Assembly (NCBI GenBank): GCA_002099365.1
Contig: MSED01000009.1
Span: 434,001-498,000 of the forward strand
Length of the DNA: 64,000 nt
Source: Phialophora verrucosa
Taxonomy: Eukaryota > Ascomycota > Eurotiomycetes > Chaetothyriales > Herpotrichiellaceae
Reading direction: 5' to 3'
This document shows positions 40,063 to 49,788 of the stretch, in pieces. The notes beneath the pieces are model-generated. The model saw only the letters and a program-made list of their open reading frames with translations, searched no databases and had not been told where the DNA came from. Position numbers and translations under genes: made by a program. Numbering within the stretch: position 1 is the first letter of the stretch; the number at the start of each line of letters is the position of its first letter.

Positions 40063-41973
40063 ATGGTGAACAGTCTCTCGGTCGAGCAACAAGCGCGAGC
40101 CGCCAAAGCATACATACTACAGGAACTACGGGAGACGGAAGATGGTATCTCTGTACTCGAGGACAAGGACTTCCTCCGGAGGCTGGACATAAACTTCATC
40201 ACCATTTTTGGCATTTTCGCCGAACTTTATGGCTATCGACACGATTGCCTGGATCAACTCGTGGATCTGATTACAATGTGTGGAAAGAGCTGGCAGAAGA
40301 GATCGCCCGGACTTCGGAAAATCGACAAACAGCGTGAACTGGATCCCGAATGGTATCTCTCAAATCAGATGTTGGGTGGTGTGTGCTATGTCGATCGGTA
40401 TGCAGGCAATCTGGCGGGCATCAAGGAGCGAATACCGTATTTTAAAGAGCTGGGATTGACCTATCTGCATTTAATGCCCCTCTTCCTTGCACCTCAGCCT
40501 CTCAATGATGGCGGATACGCCGTGTCAAGCTATCGAGACGTCCAGCCTACACTAGGCACCATTGACGAGCTCAGAGATCTGGCTACCGAGTTGAGAGAAG
40601 CTGGTATCAGCCTGGTACTGGATTTGGTTTTCAATCACACCTCTAATGAGCACCAGTGGGCAAAGAAAGCAGCCGAGGGAGATCCCGAGCATTCTGCCAT
40701 GTACTGGGTGTTCCCCGACCGCACCGTCCCGTCAGCGTTTGAGCGTTCAACTCGCGAGATCTTCCCGGATGATCATCCTGGGTCCTTCATCCAGCTACCG
40801 GACGGGCGCTTTGTATGGTCCACCTTCTATCACTTCCAATGGGATCTGAACTATTCGAATCCCGCGGTATTCCGAGCGATGGCGGCCGAGATGCTCTACT
40901 TGGCCAATATCGGCGTCGACTTCTTTCGCATGGATGCTGTGGCCTTCATGTGGAAACAGATGAACACCGACTGCGAGAACCTTCCGGAAGTCCACAAGCT
41001 ACTGCGAGCCTTCAACGCGCTCTGTCGCATCGCCGCCCCATCCGTGCTTTTCAAGTCTGAAGCAATCGTGCACCCCGACTTTGTGGTCCAATACATCGAC
41101 AAGGATGAATGCCAGCTCTCTTACAATCCCCTCCAGATGGCCTTGACGTGGGAAGCGCTGGCGACAAGAGACATTTCCATGCTCTCCCAGGCGATCGAAC
41201 GAAGACACAACATCGCACGCGGTTGTGCGTGGGTCAACTACGTCCGCTCCCACGACGACATTGGTTGGACCTTTTCCGACGAAGACGCCAGAGAACTCGG
41301 CAAAGAGGGTACCAGCCACAGGAGATTCCTGAATGCTTTCTTCGTCAATCGCCACCCCGGCAGTTTCGCCCGCGGCGTTCCCTTCCAAGATAACCCGCGA
41401 ACAGGCGATTGCAGGATATCAGGCACGACGGCATCCCTGGCAGGGCTAGAGTCCATGCAAGGCCATGCGATTGAACGCATTCTCATGGCATACTCTATCG
41501 CCATGTCCACGGGCGGGATCCCGCTGATCTACCTAGGCGATGAAGTCGGCCAGCTCAACGATTACAGCTACCTCAACGACCCCGCGAAGATGGACGACTC
41601 CCGCTGGGTCAACCGTCCTTTCTACCCGGAAAGCCGGTACGCAGAGCGCAACGACCCGTCCACTATCCCTGGGAAGATCTACGCCGGTATCACACATCTC
41701 ATTCGACTGCGCAAGGAGACGGAGGAATTCAGCGGCGGAAGGGCAGTCGGCTTTTACACTGGCAACCCTACGATATTAGGGTACCAGAGGCCTGGGGCGA
41801 GTTCAAGCGTGCTTTGCTTGTGCAATTTCTCAGACGAAAGCCAGTGGATCGGCCGCGACAGGTTTCTAAGCATGCCGGTTGAGGCGACCGATCTGGTCAG
41901 TGGGTACGTGATCAATTTGAGGGAGGCAGGCATTCACTTGAAGCCGCACCAGTATATGTGGTTGAGATTCTGA
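40063..41973 (+). CDS. Amylosucrase (glycoside hydrolase family 13), bacterial type
   Basis: 636 codons, no intron. It matches amylosucrase rather than ordinary amylase: FFRMDAVAFMWKQMNTDCEN, KSEAIVHPD and YVRSHDDIGWTF are characteristic. Against the Neisseria polysaccharea enzyme (also 636 residues, numbering from memory) every key residue is shifted by exactly five: nucleophile D286 is D291, acid/base E328 is E333, transition-state D393 is D398, and the pair D144/R509 that closes the pocket floor is D149/R514. The helical N-terminal domain and the long B-prime loop are present. Amylosucrase builds alpha-1,4-glucan from sucrose and releases fructose. There is no signal peptide, so it would act on cytosolic sucrose. 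Horizontal origin from bacteria is likely; sucrose isomerase or trehalose synthase are less likely given these motifs. Confidence 0.9.
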   Translation: MVNSLSVEQQARAAKAYILQELRETEDGISVLEDKDFLRRLDINFITIFGIFAELYGYRHDCLDQLVDLITMCGKSWQKRSPGLRKIDKQRELDPEWYLSNQMLGGVCYVDRYAGNLAGIKERIPYFKELGLTYLHLMPLFLAPQPLNDGGYAVSSYRDVQPTLGTIDELRDLATELREAGISLVLDLVFNHTSNEHQWAKKAAEGDPEHSAMYWVFPDRTVPSAFERSTREIFPDDHPGSFIQLPDGRFVWSTFYHFQWDLNYSNPAVFRAMAAEMLYLANIGVDFFRMDAVAFMWKQMNTDCENLPEVHKLLRAFNALCRIAAPSVLFKSEAIVHPDFVVQYIDKDECQLSYNPLQMALTWEALATRDISMLSQAIERRHNIARGCAWVNYVRSHDDIGWTFSDEDARELGKEGTSHRRFLNAFFVNRHPGSFARGVPFQDNPRTGDCRISGTTASLAGLESMQGHAIERILMAYSIAMSTGGIPLIYLGDEVGQLNDYSYLNDPAKMDDSRWVNRPFYPESRYAERNDPSTIPGKIYAGITHLIRLRKETEEFSGGRAVGFYTGNPTILGYQRPGASSSVLCLCNFSDESQWIGRDRFLSMPVEATDLVSGYVINLREAGIHLKPHQYMWLRF

Positions 41974-42599
41974 CCCGCAGACGGAGCATAGGATGGGGTC
42001 GTCGCATTGAATGTTTATCCTGGTTTATCATGTTCAAGTTGGCATATTCATGTAGGTAGATACAATGTATTCGTTGGTTGTATTGAACAACGTGTGCCTC
42101 TCTAACAGGAAGTCCTGTTGCGCAGACCCTGAAGTCCCGCGATTACATGTTCCACACTGTCACCTAATGAAGGACATGGCTGGACATGGTCGAGTACTGG
42201 TACGGAGCACTACATAGTATAGCAATCTGTACTCATCACAAGTCGCGTGTGTTGTCACGTGGACGCTAATATACGCTGTTTTTACTCACCTTGTGTCGCA
42301 AACAGATTATCACCAGAAGTCGTCATTTCTCGTTCACCGGCATTATAGTAGATTTCAAGAGCCGCCAGCTCCCTGCCTATGCACTGTTAAAGCCACTTTT
42401 GCCTCGAAGCATTTCGTCAAGCAACAGACTAGCCTGTGGTGATCCCGACGTGAACTAGTGGGACAGCACTCCGTAACCAACAGAATCCACCAAGATCGCA
42501 GGGGCAAGCCATCGCGCCTCGAAAACATGCTCTTGGACAACATCATTCCGGGAACAGCTTGCACCGTGGGAGTTTGCGGCAAAGTCGGGAAACAGCCCA
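41974..42599. other. Convergent intergenic region after the amylosucrase
   Basis: 626 bp. No supported gene. AT-rich 3' flank; no repeat or transposase remnant recognised. Confidence 0.4.
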
Positions 42600-43636
42600 C
42601 TACTCTGCTGTCTTCGGCCGCAAACTCACCTCCGCCTTCCAGTCGACGAGGACGTTATGAAGAGCTTGCTGACTCTGAGCACCATCGCCAGTTTCCGTCG
42701 CCGCCTCAGTCAACACTCTTCCAATGTCATTTCCAAACTTGCTGAACCCAGCGTCGTCGTCGTCGTCATCATGGTCGTGCTCGTCCTCGACGCCAATGTC
42801 TCCAACCTCGCCTGTTTCGGCATCTTCCTCTTCCACGTGGTCCTCGCCCCGTCTTGCTCCTTCGTCCCCGTCCGCTATGCCAGCATCGTTCCCGTCGCCT
42901 GGCTTCAAACGCTTGTTGCCTCGTTCGGTGTTCTTCCGGCACTTTGTATGAAGGGTTTGAGCCCGCTTCGGCAACCACATTTCTGTAGAGGGCATTGGTT
43001 GACATTCAGCGGCAAGCATACACTCGACAATGTCTAGTTCGGAAATTTGACGGAGTGGGATATCGTTGAAGGGATGAAATCCCGTCAAGGCCAGCTTTGG
43101 CCTGGTGATCTGTCGGTATGTTTCCTTCAAGCTCGCTCCTACGACCCCACCGTTTCCTGCTTCCTTGGTGGCAGTATACCACCGTGCGTGCTCTTCAATA
43201 CTGGCCTCGTTGACATCCACCAGTATGTGCATCTCGATTTTCAGAGTTTGGAGCTCTTTTCTCGGACTATTCAGCACATTGCGTTCATACCAATTCCGAT
43301 ATGATTGCTTATCCGTGGTATGTATTGTTGTGAATCTTCGGCGCGTGCCATCTTTCCATGGCCCGTTTCCTGGAGGAGAAGTACGATCTTCGTGACCGGT
43401 TTCCCGAAGAGTACCTTCTTCGCTGTAATTGGGACATGACTGTGGATTGTCTCGAGAAATTGGTGGAGTGTTGAGGCTCGATCTGGAGGAACAACGCATA
43501 GCTGGGTGGAGGCTCGATGTTGGATGACGGTGCGTACAATCAGCGCCTTCTGTACAGCCCGTTGCTCACTGGCGTGTTCCGCCTCGATGAAGATGTCGCT
43601 GCCGCCTGTCGCTGACCCTCTCTGTCGCTTTCCCAT
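42600..43636 (-). CDS. Protein of unknown function with an acidic C-terminus
   Basis: Two minus-strand frames overlap here: one open from 43636 to 43271, the other from 43499 to 42600. The best single model is two exons, 43636-43570 and 43369-42600, with a 200-nt intron (donor GTGAGC, acceptor TTCTCCTCCAG), 278 residues in correct phase. The N-terminus is basic (MGKRQRGSATGG). The middle, from RRRFTTIHTTDKQSYRNWYE to HPFNDIPLRQISELDIVECM, looks globular. The last 90 residues are highly acidic with a run of seven Asp (HDHDDDDDDAG). The first half of the supposed intron is also open and protein-like, so a frameshifted or alternatively spliced gene is possible. I do not recognise the family. Confidence 0.45.
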
Positions 43637-45089
43637 CGTGGTTACTAAACACAGGATCTTGGCAAGTTGAGAAAGAAGGAGAAGAAAATTACCACAGACG
43701 CGGACCTCGACGACGGTTATAACAATGCGATGTTCAGCAGAAATGGCATTGAAGCAGTCACGTTAGGCTTGGCATCCTCGCCTCAGCATTCACTGCCGTG
43801 AATCGTACGCACAAGGCTCAAGGCTGTGCATGAGGGGGCAGTAACAAGGCTGAGGGAATTCACTGTCGACAGTGAATTCCCTTAGGCAACAACCAGTGAC
43901 TAACCAAAAATATTAGGGTATATTACATCAAAAAGCATGAAATCGTTCGCAAATCAGCCCAAGGATGTACCTGGTCTACCATCTCTCGAGACTTTTCTTC
44001 ACGAATCGCGTTCGAGTATGGGGTTCTGCCCGGTGACTGTTGAAAACGGAGCACAAAGTTCTCAAACTAGCTCGCGGATCTGGCACTGTGATAGGGGAAT
44101 TGCTGATCAGTATATCTGAGGGTAAAGAAGAAGTACGCCATTCGAACCTCTATTCGAACAACAAGGCAATCATCTGATTTGTGCAATTTTTTTTGGCTCT
44201 TAGATGAGGCTGTTTGTGCGTGGGCAGTGTGGTGGCATGTCACGGCACCACAGCCCGAGCGAGGTTTTATCATACCCCGTCAATCCCTCCATCTCTTCCC
44301 TGTACTGACAGAGATGAGGCAGGCAAGGCCGGACAAGCCAAGCCGTAATATTGCACTACCATTCCTGTTGATCTTGTTGGTCTATCGCTCAATAGGGGGC
44401 GGACCAGATAACCTGCACCGCACCATCGGTAGCCCATCATCCACAAACACCTCACAGCAGCGATTGGACTCACCCTATGCCATCATCGTTCCCAGGTCGT
44501 ATGGAGCATCTTCCTTACAGCTACCACCATCTACCCGCGCAGAGGGAAGTCAGGGTAAAGAATGAAGAAATGGTCAAGTGAGAACCCTCCTTGTTGTCGC
44601 CAAACGTACCCGCTCCGGCGTCTATCATCTCATACGACCAAGTCCCTCCGCCTCCAAAAATAATCCAATCGATCCGACAATGACTTGAGCACTTGATCAT
44701 TTGACCACTTGGGGGCAGAGGGGGGACAGCAGAATAACACAAAGCAGAGCAAACCAGGCGAGGGAACGGACAAGCTCGCTCGACATGCCGCTCCTGATGA
44801 AATCGATTGAAGTTCAACTTGAGACTATCACGGGATGTTGACACTCTCATGAAGACCCTCTTGTTCGACTATGCGAAATAACAGTGATACTGGCCAAGCA
44901 GCAAGTTCGACGGAATGAAATACATACTCTACGGCAAGTTCGAGTGAGTGTCAGGGCCATGGTTAGGGTCTGAGTTCCACAGATTCATAACGTCAGGATC
45001 GCAAAAGAGAACGCCAGTAACCTTTCAACTACAGTCAAACTACAGTCACACAGTAGGTATTCATGAAATATCGGAAGTGCCTCCAGATC
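43637..45089. other. Intergenic region with a palindrome
   Basis: 1.45 kb without a supported gene. The part around 43850-44160 is more AT-rich than its surroundings and holds the 30-bp palindrome listed separately. A 128-codon plus-strand frame at 44179-44565 has no features of a gene. Confidence 0.45.
43853..43882. repeat. Perfect 30-bp palindrome
   Basis: Two 15-bp arms, AGGGAATTCACTGTC and its exact reverse complement, meet with no spacer at 43867/43868. The next bases outward (G and T) do not pair. Nothing nearby identifies it as the terminus of a known element. Confidence 0.8.
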
Positions 45090-47259
45090 TCACTCCGTGA
45101 CCGGCTTCATCCACACCGTCAGGTTGGGTCCTCGGTAGTATGGCCCGAAGACGTCTCTCCAGGGCAGGTGCTCGGTTCGCGGACTACGGTAAATCGAAAT
45201 GGAATCAAGTTAGCTCAGCTCAGCTCGACTCATCTCAGCGAACGAAGTCCCCGGGACGGGACGAGCACAAACAGAGGAACAACGGAACTGGCCAGTAGCC
45301 GGGCGATAATTACCTCTCGTCGGCCAGTTCTAGAGTGAACTTCCGGTACGTGTGCGCGAAGATCATACGCAGCTCGGCCCAACCCAGGTTGAAGCCAAGA
45401 CACATTCTCAGCCCTTTGCTGAAGGGGACGAGATATTTTTCCAGCTCCTTGGCCTGCTCGCCCTGCCAACGTTCGGGCTTGAAGACGTCGGGGTCCGGGA
45501 AGATGGACGGGTCGTGGTGCACGAACCATGAGCTGGTGCTCACGACGGTCTGAGTTCGAGTCGAGTCGCTTTGTCAGCATCAAATTTCCATGTGACGTGT
45601 TACAATACAATACAAGCGAACAGAAGTGGGTTGTGCTCACGCCGGCTGCGACCTGGTTTCCATCGATGATGGCACCGCCTTGAGGCACGATGCGAGGCAA
45701 GCCACTTGGGATGCCGGGCCCGATGCGAAGAGACTCCTTGATTACGGCATTCTGTTGCCCCCCTTTTCTTTAGCAGATGTGTGTGTGGGTGTGGGTGTCA
45801 AGCTAGTGCATTTGACGAGGACTGCGCTGGACTGGACTCACCAAGAATGGCATTTCCTCCAAAACACTGAGCTTGGGTTCTTTGCCGGGCCCCAGCTCTG
45901 GCCAGTACTTCTTCAGCTCGTCCTTGAGCTTCTTCACCAGGTCGGGTCGCTTGAGGAGGTAGAATGTGCCGATCATGATGACGTTGGCTGTCGTGTCGCC
46001 GCCACCGAACATTAGCGCCTGGCTCTCTTCGTACAGCGATTTGGCGCTAGCGGGGCCTCGGGACTTGTGGGAGCTGGGATCGAGCAAGATGTGGTAGATT
46101 GTCGTCTTGTGAGGGAGTGCTTTGAGGGTTTCGGGGTCGTTGACGTGGCCGTCGATTTGCTTCTTAAGGAGCTAGACAAAACTGGCTTGAATATCACCTG
46201 TCACTGGGGACTGACGGAGGGGAGGGACACACCTGCTGCATGTTGACCAGGCCTGCCGTCTCGGGGGCTGCCTTCTTGGCCATCTCTGGCGGCATTCCCA
46301 TGACGAGCTTCCTGATGAGTTTGAAGTGGAAGAACACAGGCACAAGGGCAGTGGAGTTGTGCATCGCCTCGACGAGCGGGTCGTGGAAGTCCGGTTCGTC
46401 GACTGCGTTGCCAGACTGTCCGAAGCAGAGATATGTGATGACATCCATCGTCACGCACTGGAAGGCCAAAAGGAGGTCCGTGGGCTTGCCGGCGTTGTAT
46501 TGGCGAGTAAAGGCGGCGCATAGGTTGTTCACCTGTACGCCTTTAGTCATTTGTTGGAGGATACAATAGTGTCCGATGACGTCGTCGTGGAGAGGAGATG
46601 GGTACCTTTGCACGGAGGATGTGTTCGGCCTCCTCGACAGCCTTGACGGAGAAGAGTTTCGAAAGCACATCGCGGCGCTCTTTCGCTTCTTTGTAGGAGA
46701 CGTATCCGAACGAGGATTCGTCCTCGCCGAACGAATGGTACAAGGCTGGGTCTTTGTCCCATCGGTTCTTGGTGTTGTAGATGTCGAAGAACGCATCGGT
46801 GCTTTTGAAATGGAGCTGGGATCACACTGTTATATGTCGTACTTGACATCCTTGACAGAGTTCCGGTGGATGAGTTGTGCGGTAGCAATTTGGTTCAACG
46901 AAACATCACCACAGCAAGCATACCTCATTAGGACGAATCCGGACCACAGGACCTAACGAGACCAGTCAGTCAGTCAGGCAGTCCATGCCGGGCTGACGAG
47001 GATGTTTGGCGATCGCTTTCTCACCATAGATTTCGTGCAACTTGATCAGTTCGTGGGTAAACGATTTCGTGCATTGGAAGTAAGCTTTCCAGAGGCCCGT
47101 CACAGCCGCGAGGCGGGGTCCTGGGAAGGTTGACAGGGGGTGCAAGAACAGGCGGTAGACGGCGACGGCTACAATGTAGACCGTGCTAAATACCAGTGCC
47201 AAACACAACGTGTACAGGACCGAGTGCGTCACCTTCAGTGACGAAGGTAGATAGTCCAT
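45090..47259 (-). CDS. Cytochrome P450 monooxygenase
   Basis: Eight exons: 47259-47025, 46952-46924, 46815-46606, 46532-46233, 46171-45842, 45751-45641, 45549-45314 and 45183-45090; 514 residues with all phases consistent. Introns run from 61 to 130 nt. A membrane anchor (about residues 11-38) and the hinge HPLSTFPGPRL place it on the ER. Motifs: I-helix GGGDTTAN (314-321), ExxR as ESLR (374-377), FKPERW (428-433), and the heme loop FSKGLRMCLG with the ligand Cys 455. The short last exon gives the usual end WRDVFGPYYRGPNLTVWMKP. It resembles fungal secondary-metabolism P450s of the trichodiene oxygenase/CYP68-like type, but the subfamily cannot be set by eye. It is divergent from a LaeA-like methyltransferase. 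Confidence 0.93.
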
Positions 47260-47811
47260 GGCCGTTCAAACTGAGGTCGGGCAGCATGGGCGGTCGTGTT
47301 CACCTCTTTGTAAGAGGGCGGCAGAGACGATCCCAAGAGCTCCAAGAGCGTACACATGCATAACACCCTCGAAGCTGATCCGCGCCACACATGTGTCTGG
47401 AGCCTTGGCTGCGTCTGAATCCATTGAACTGCTGATAAGCTCCATGTCGGCTATGCACCACGCCGCGGCCTCATGTTCCTTCCACCATCCCCGGGCCTAG
47501 CATCGAAGTCACACATCCGCATAGGATGGCCAATGATACCACAGGCCAGTCGGAAATGCCCACCACTGGCCACTAGCCCTTCGCTGAATGGCCAAAGACC
47601 ACAACACTCGTACAGCGTGCCAACCAGTGTCAAACTTACAGTAGTTTCCGGCAGCTGTCCGCGTTGATATGCTTTTACCAAGGCGGGACTTGCGTCAGAT
47701 ACAAAATGCGAGGTTTGCCGGCTCGTTATTTCGGTAGCAAGCCAGAGACAGAGTGCTCTGTCCTGCCTCTCTTCCACCTATCTGGATGCATCCGGTATCC
47801 CGCTGGCGTCA
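47260..47811. other. Divergent promoter region (P450 / methyltransferase)
   Basis: 552 bp between the two start codons. No further gene is seen. It probably holds both promoters; I could not recognise a cluster-specific regulator site. Confidence 0.4.
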
Positions 47812-48930
47812 ATGGCTGCCCTCGAGGATCAAATCCCCGTAGAAGACGGAAGTGATCTGGATTCTGCTTATGAGGTCAACAATGACAACGAGTCGGAAAC
47901 GTTCACTCTCCAGTCTAGTATTAAAGACTATATCTACGAGAATGGCCGGAGATACAACTCATATCAAGCCGGAAAGTACTGGTAAGTGGTTTGCACTGTC
48001 CATAAGTGGTTGAGCTGGCGTGTGGCTGATTCGGAGTCAAGGGGTCCCAACGACGATGCATTCCAGGAATCCCTCGACATCTCACATCATATATTTCGAC
48101 TCACTCTTGACGGCGACCTGTTCATCGCCCCTATCGGATCCACACCCCAGCGAGTCCTTGATCTCGGCACGGGCACGGGGATTTGGGCCATCGACTTCGC
48201 CGACATGTATCCTTCGGCGTCTGTCATCGGAACAGACCTCTCGCCCATCCAGCCGTCTCTCGTCCCGACGAACTTGCAGTTCGAAGTGGATGATTTCGAG
48301 CTGGAATGGACGTACACGAAAGAAAGCTTCGACTTCATCCACGGTCGGGCGCTGTACGGCAGCGTGTCTGATTACGGTAGTCTGTATCGGCAGGTCATGG
48401 CCCATCTCAAGCCCGGAGGTTGGTTCGAAGAAACGGAGGTCGGAGTGGTGCCGTATAGCGACGATGGCAGCATCAGAGGAACGACTTTGGAGGAGTGGGG
48501 TCAATTGAGCTTGAGCGCCGGAGAGAGATTCAGGAGGACTTTGCGGATTGTAGACCAGACCAGAGACTTCATGGAAGCTGCCGGCTTCATCAACATCACC
48601 TACAGGACCTTCAAGTGGCCGATGGGCCCTTGGGCAAAGGATCCTAAGCTCAAGAAAATCGGTTTGTACAATCGCATGAACTGGGAGGAGGGAATGGAGG
48701 GGTGGTTGATGTTCTTGTTCACCACTTTTCACCAGGTCAGTTCCCCCCGGGCCGACCAACTGCAGATGGATGCTTGCTAACACCGCGGTTAGTGGTCTCC
48801 TGATCAGGTTCGAGTGTACATCGCTGAAACTCGACGACTGTTGCGCTCTAAAGATGTCCATTCTTACCAGATGGTTTCTTTTTGTTGTGGCCAGAAGCCT
48901 CCCAGAGACGAAGGGAGGGACTTCGAGTAG
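47812..48930 (+). CDS. LaeA-like SAM-dependent methyltransferase
   Basis: Three exons: 47812-47981, 48042-48735 and 48793-48930 (introns 60 and 57 nt), 333 residues. The acidic N-terminus is followed by NGRRYNSYQAGKYWGPND, the standard lead-in of the LaeA/TAM-like group. SAM motif I VLDLGTGTGIWAIDFADMYP is at about 95-114, followed by VIGTDLSPIQP, FDFIHGRALYGSVSDY and HLKPGGWFEETE. The last exon (WSPDQVRVYIAETRRLLRSK) matches the end of the family. Such proteins either regulate secondary metabolism, like LaeA itself, or methylate a small molecule within a cluster. The close P450 partner favours the second, but this is inference. It is not the global regulator LaeA on present evidence. Confidence 0.9.
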
Positions 48931-49788
48931 GCACCGTGCCTGGACGCTGACAGATAATTCTGTACACCAATTGTGGTTGGTTGCACATGCCCTCGCCCTG
49001 CCGGGGCACCCTCTTCCATCTGGCGGCAAGGAGCAAAGAGAACCACAGGTGATTATTACGACGAGGTCAAACTGAAAGTTCCACCAGATCGCCCGTCAAC
49101 GGAGCGGGCCGGCCTCTTACTGGCTTGTCAATAAGCACGGAACGTGGCGGCGTTGAGTCTTCCTGCGGCCTACGACAGGCATGCTTCGCGGATGCAGACT
49201 CGGGCATCCGGCTGCCGTTGGTGGTGGCGTGTCTTATCCTACTCTGGCCACGCCTTGCCGAGTCTAGAAACCAGGGCCGTAAGGTTAGTATGTAGAGCGA
49301 AAGCAGCCTTCACTTCGACATCGCGACTTACTTTTCCTTCTTCTACATGCAATTCTCTAGGTTTGGACCAGGCCTTCTTCCAACCACATCGTACTGGGCT
49401 ATCCAGGCAACGATCGACCGAGAAGTCCATGGCCTCACCACAAAGACGAGATAGCATCCCTTGCTCGCCTAGGTGAGGCTCGACACGGCTCCTGCATGCT
49501 TTCTGACGTGGCATGGTCGTCTCCATCAAATCTCAAAGCCCGGCATCTCATAAATGTTTCTTCTTCCAATAACAAAAAGTAGGAGCCTCTTTTCGGCCTC
49601 TGAGAAGTATGCCTTCCTTACAGTTCTTCGGATGTACGTCACGAGCCATGAGTCGTACCACAAATCGACATTTCTACCATCTAGTCATATGGACGTACGG
49701 AAAAGCAGTCTGCGAAACGCAACCCCACGCAATATCGCCAGATGGGCTAGCACGAACATGGCCTGCATGTTTCGGCTGCTGTTCTGCA
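48931..49788. other. Convergent intergenic region
   Basis: 858 bp between the methyltransferase and the HET-domain gene. Short open frames on both strands have no protein-like features. Nothing else is seen. Confidence 0.4.

Noticed and set aside
40063..41973. Ordinary fungal alpha-amylase or maltase
   Set aside because: The motifs RMDAVAFMWKQM and KSEAIVHPD, the full set of offset-matched residues and the length are specific to amylosucrase, and there is no signal peptide.
47812..48930. The global regulator LaeA itself
   Set aside because: Only the shared methyltransferase group features are visible; many fungal paralogues have them, and the divergent P450 argues for a local role.
48082..49029. 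315-codon minus-strand open frame
   Set aside because: Antisense to the LaeA-like methyltransferase, which has three phase-matched exons and clear SAM motifs.
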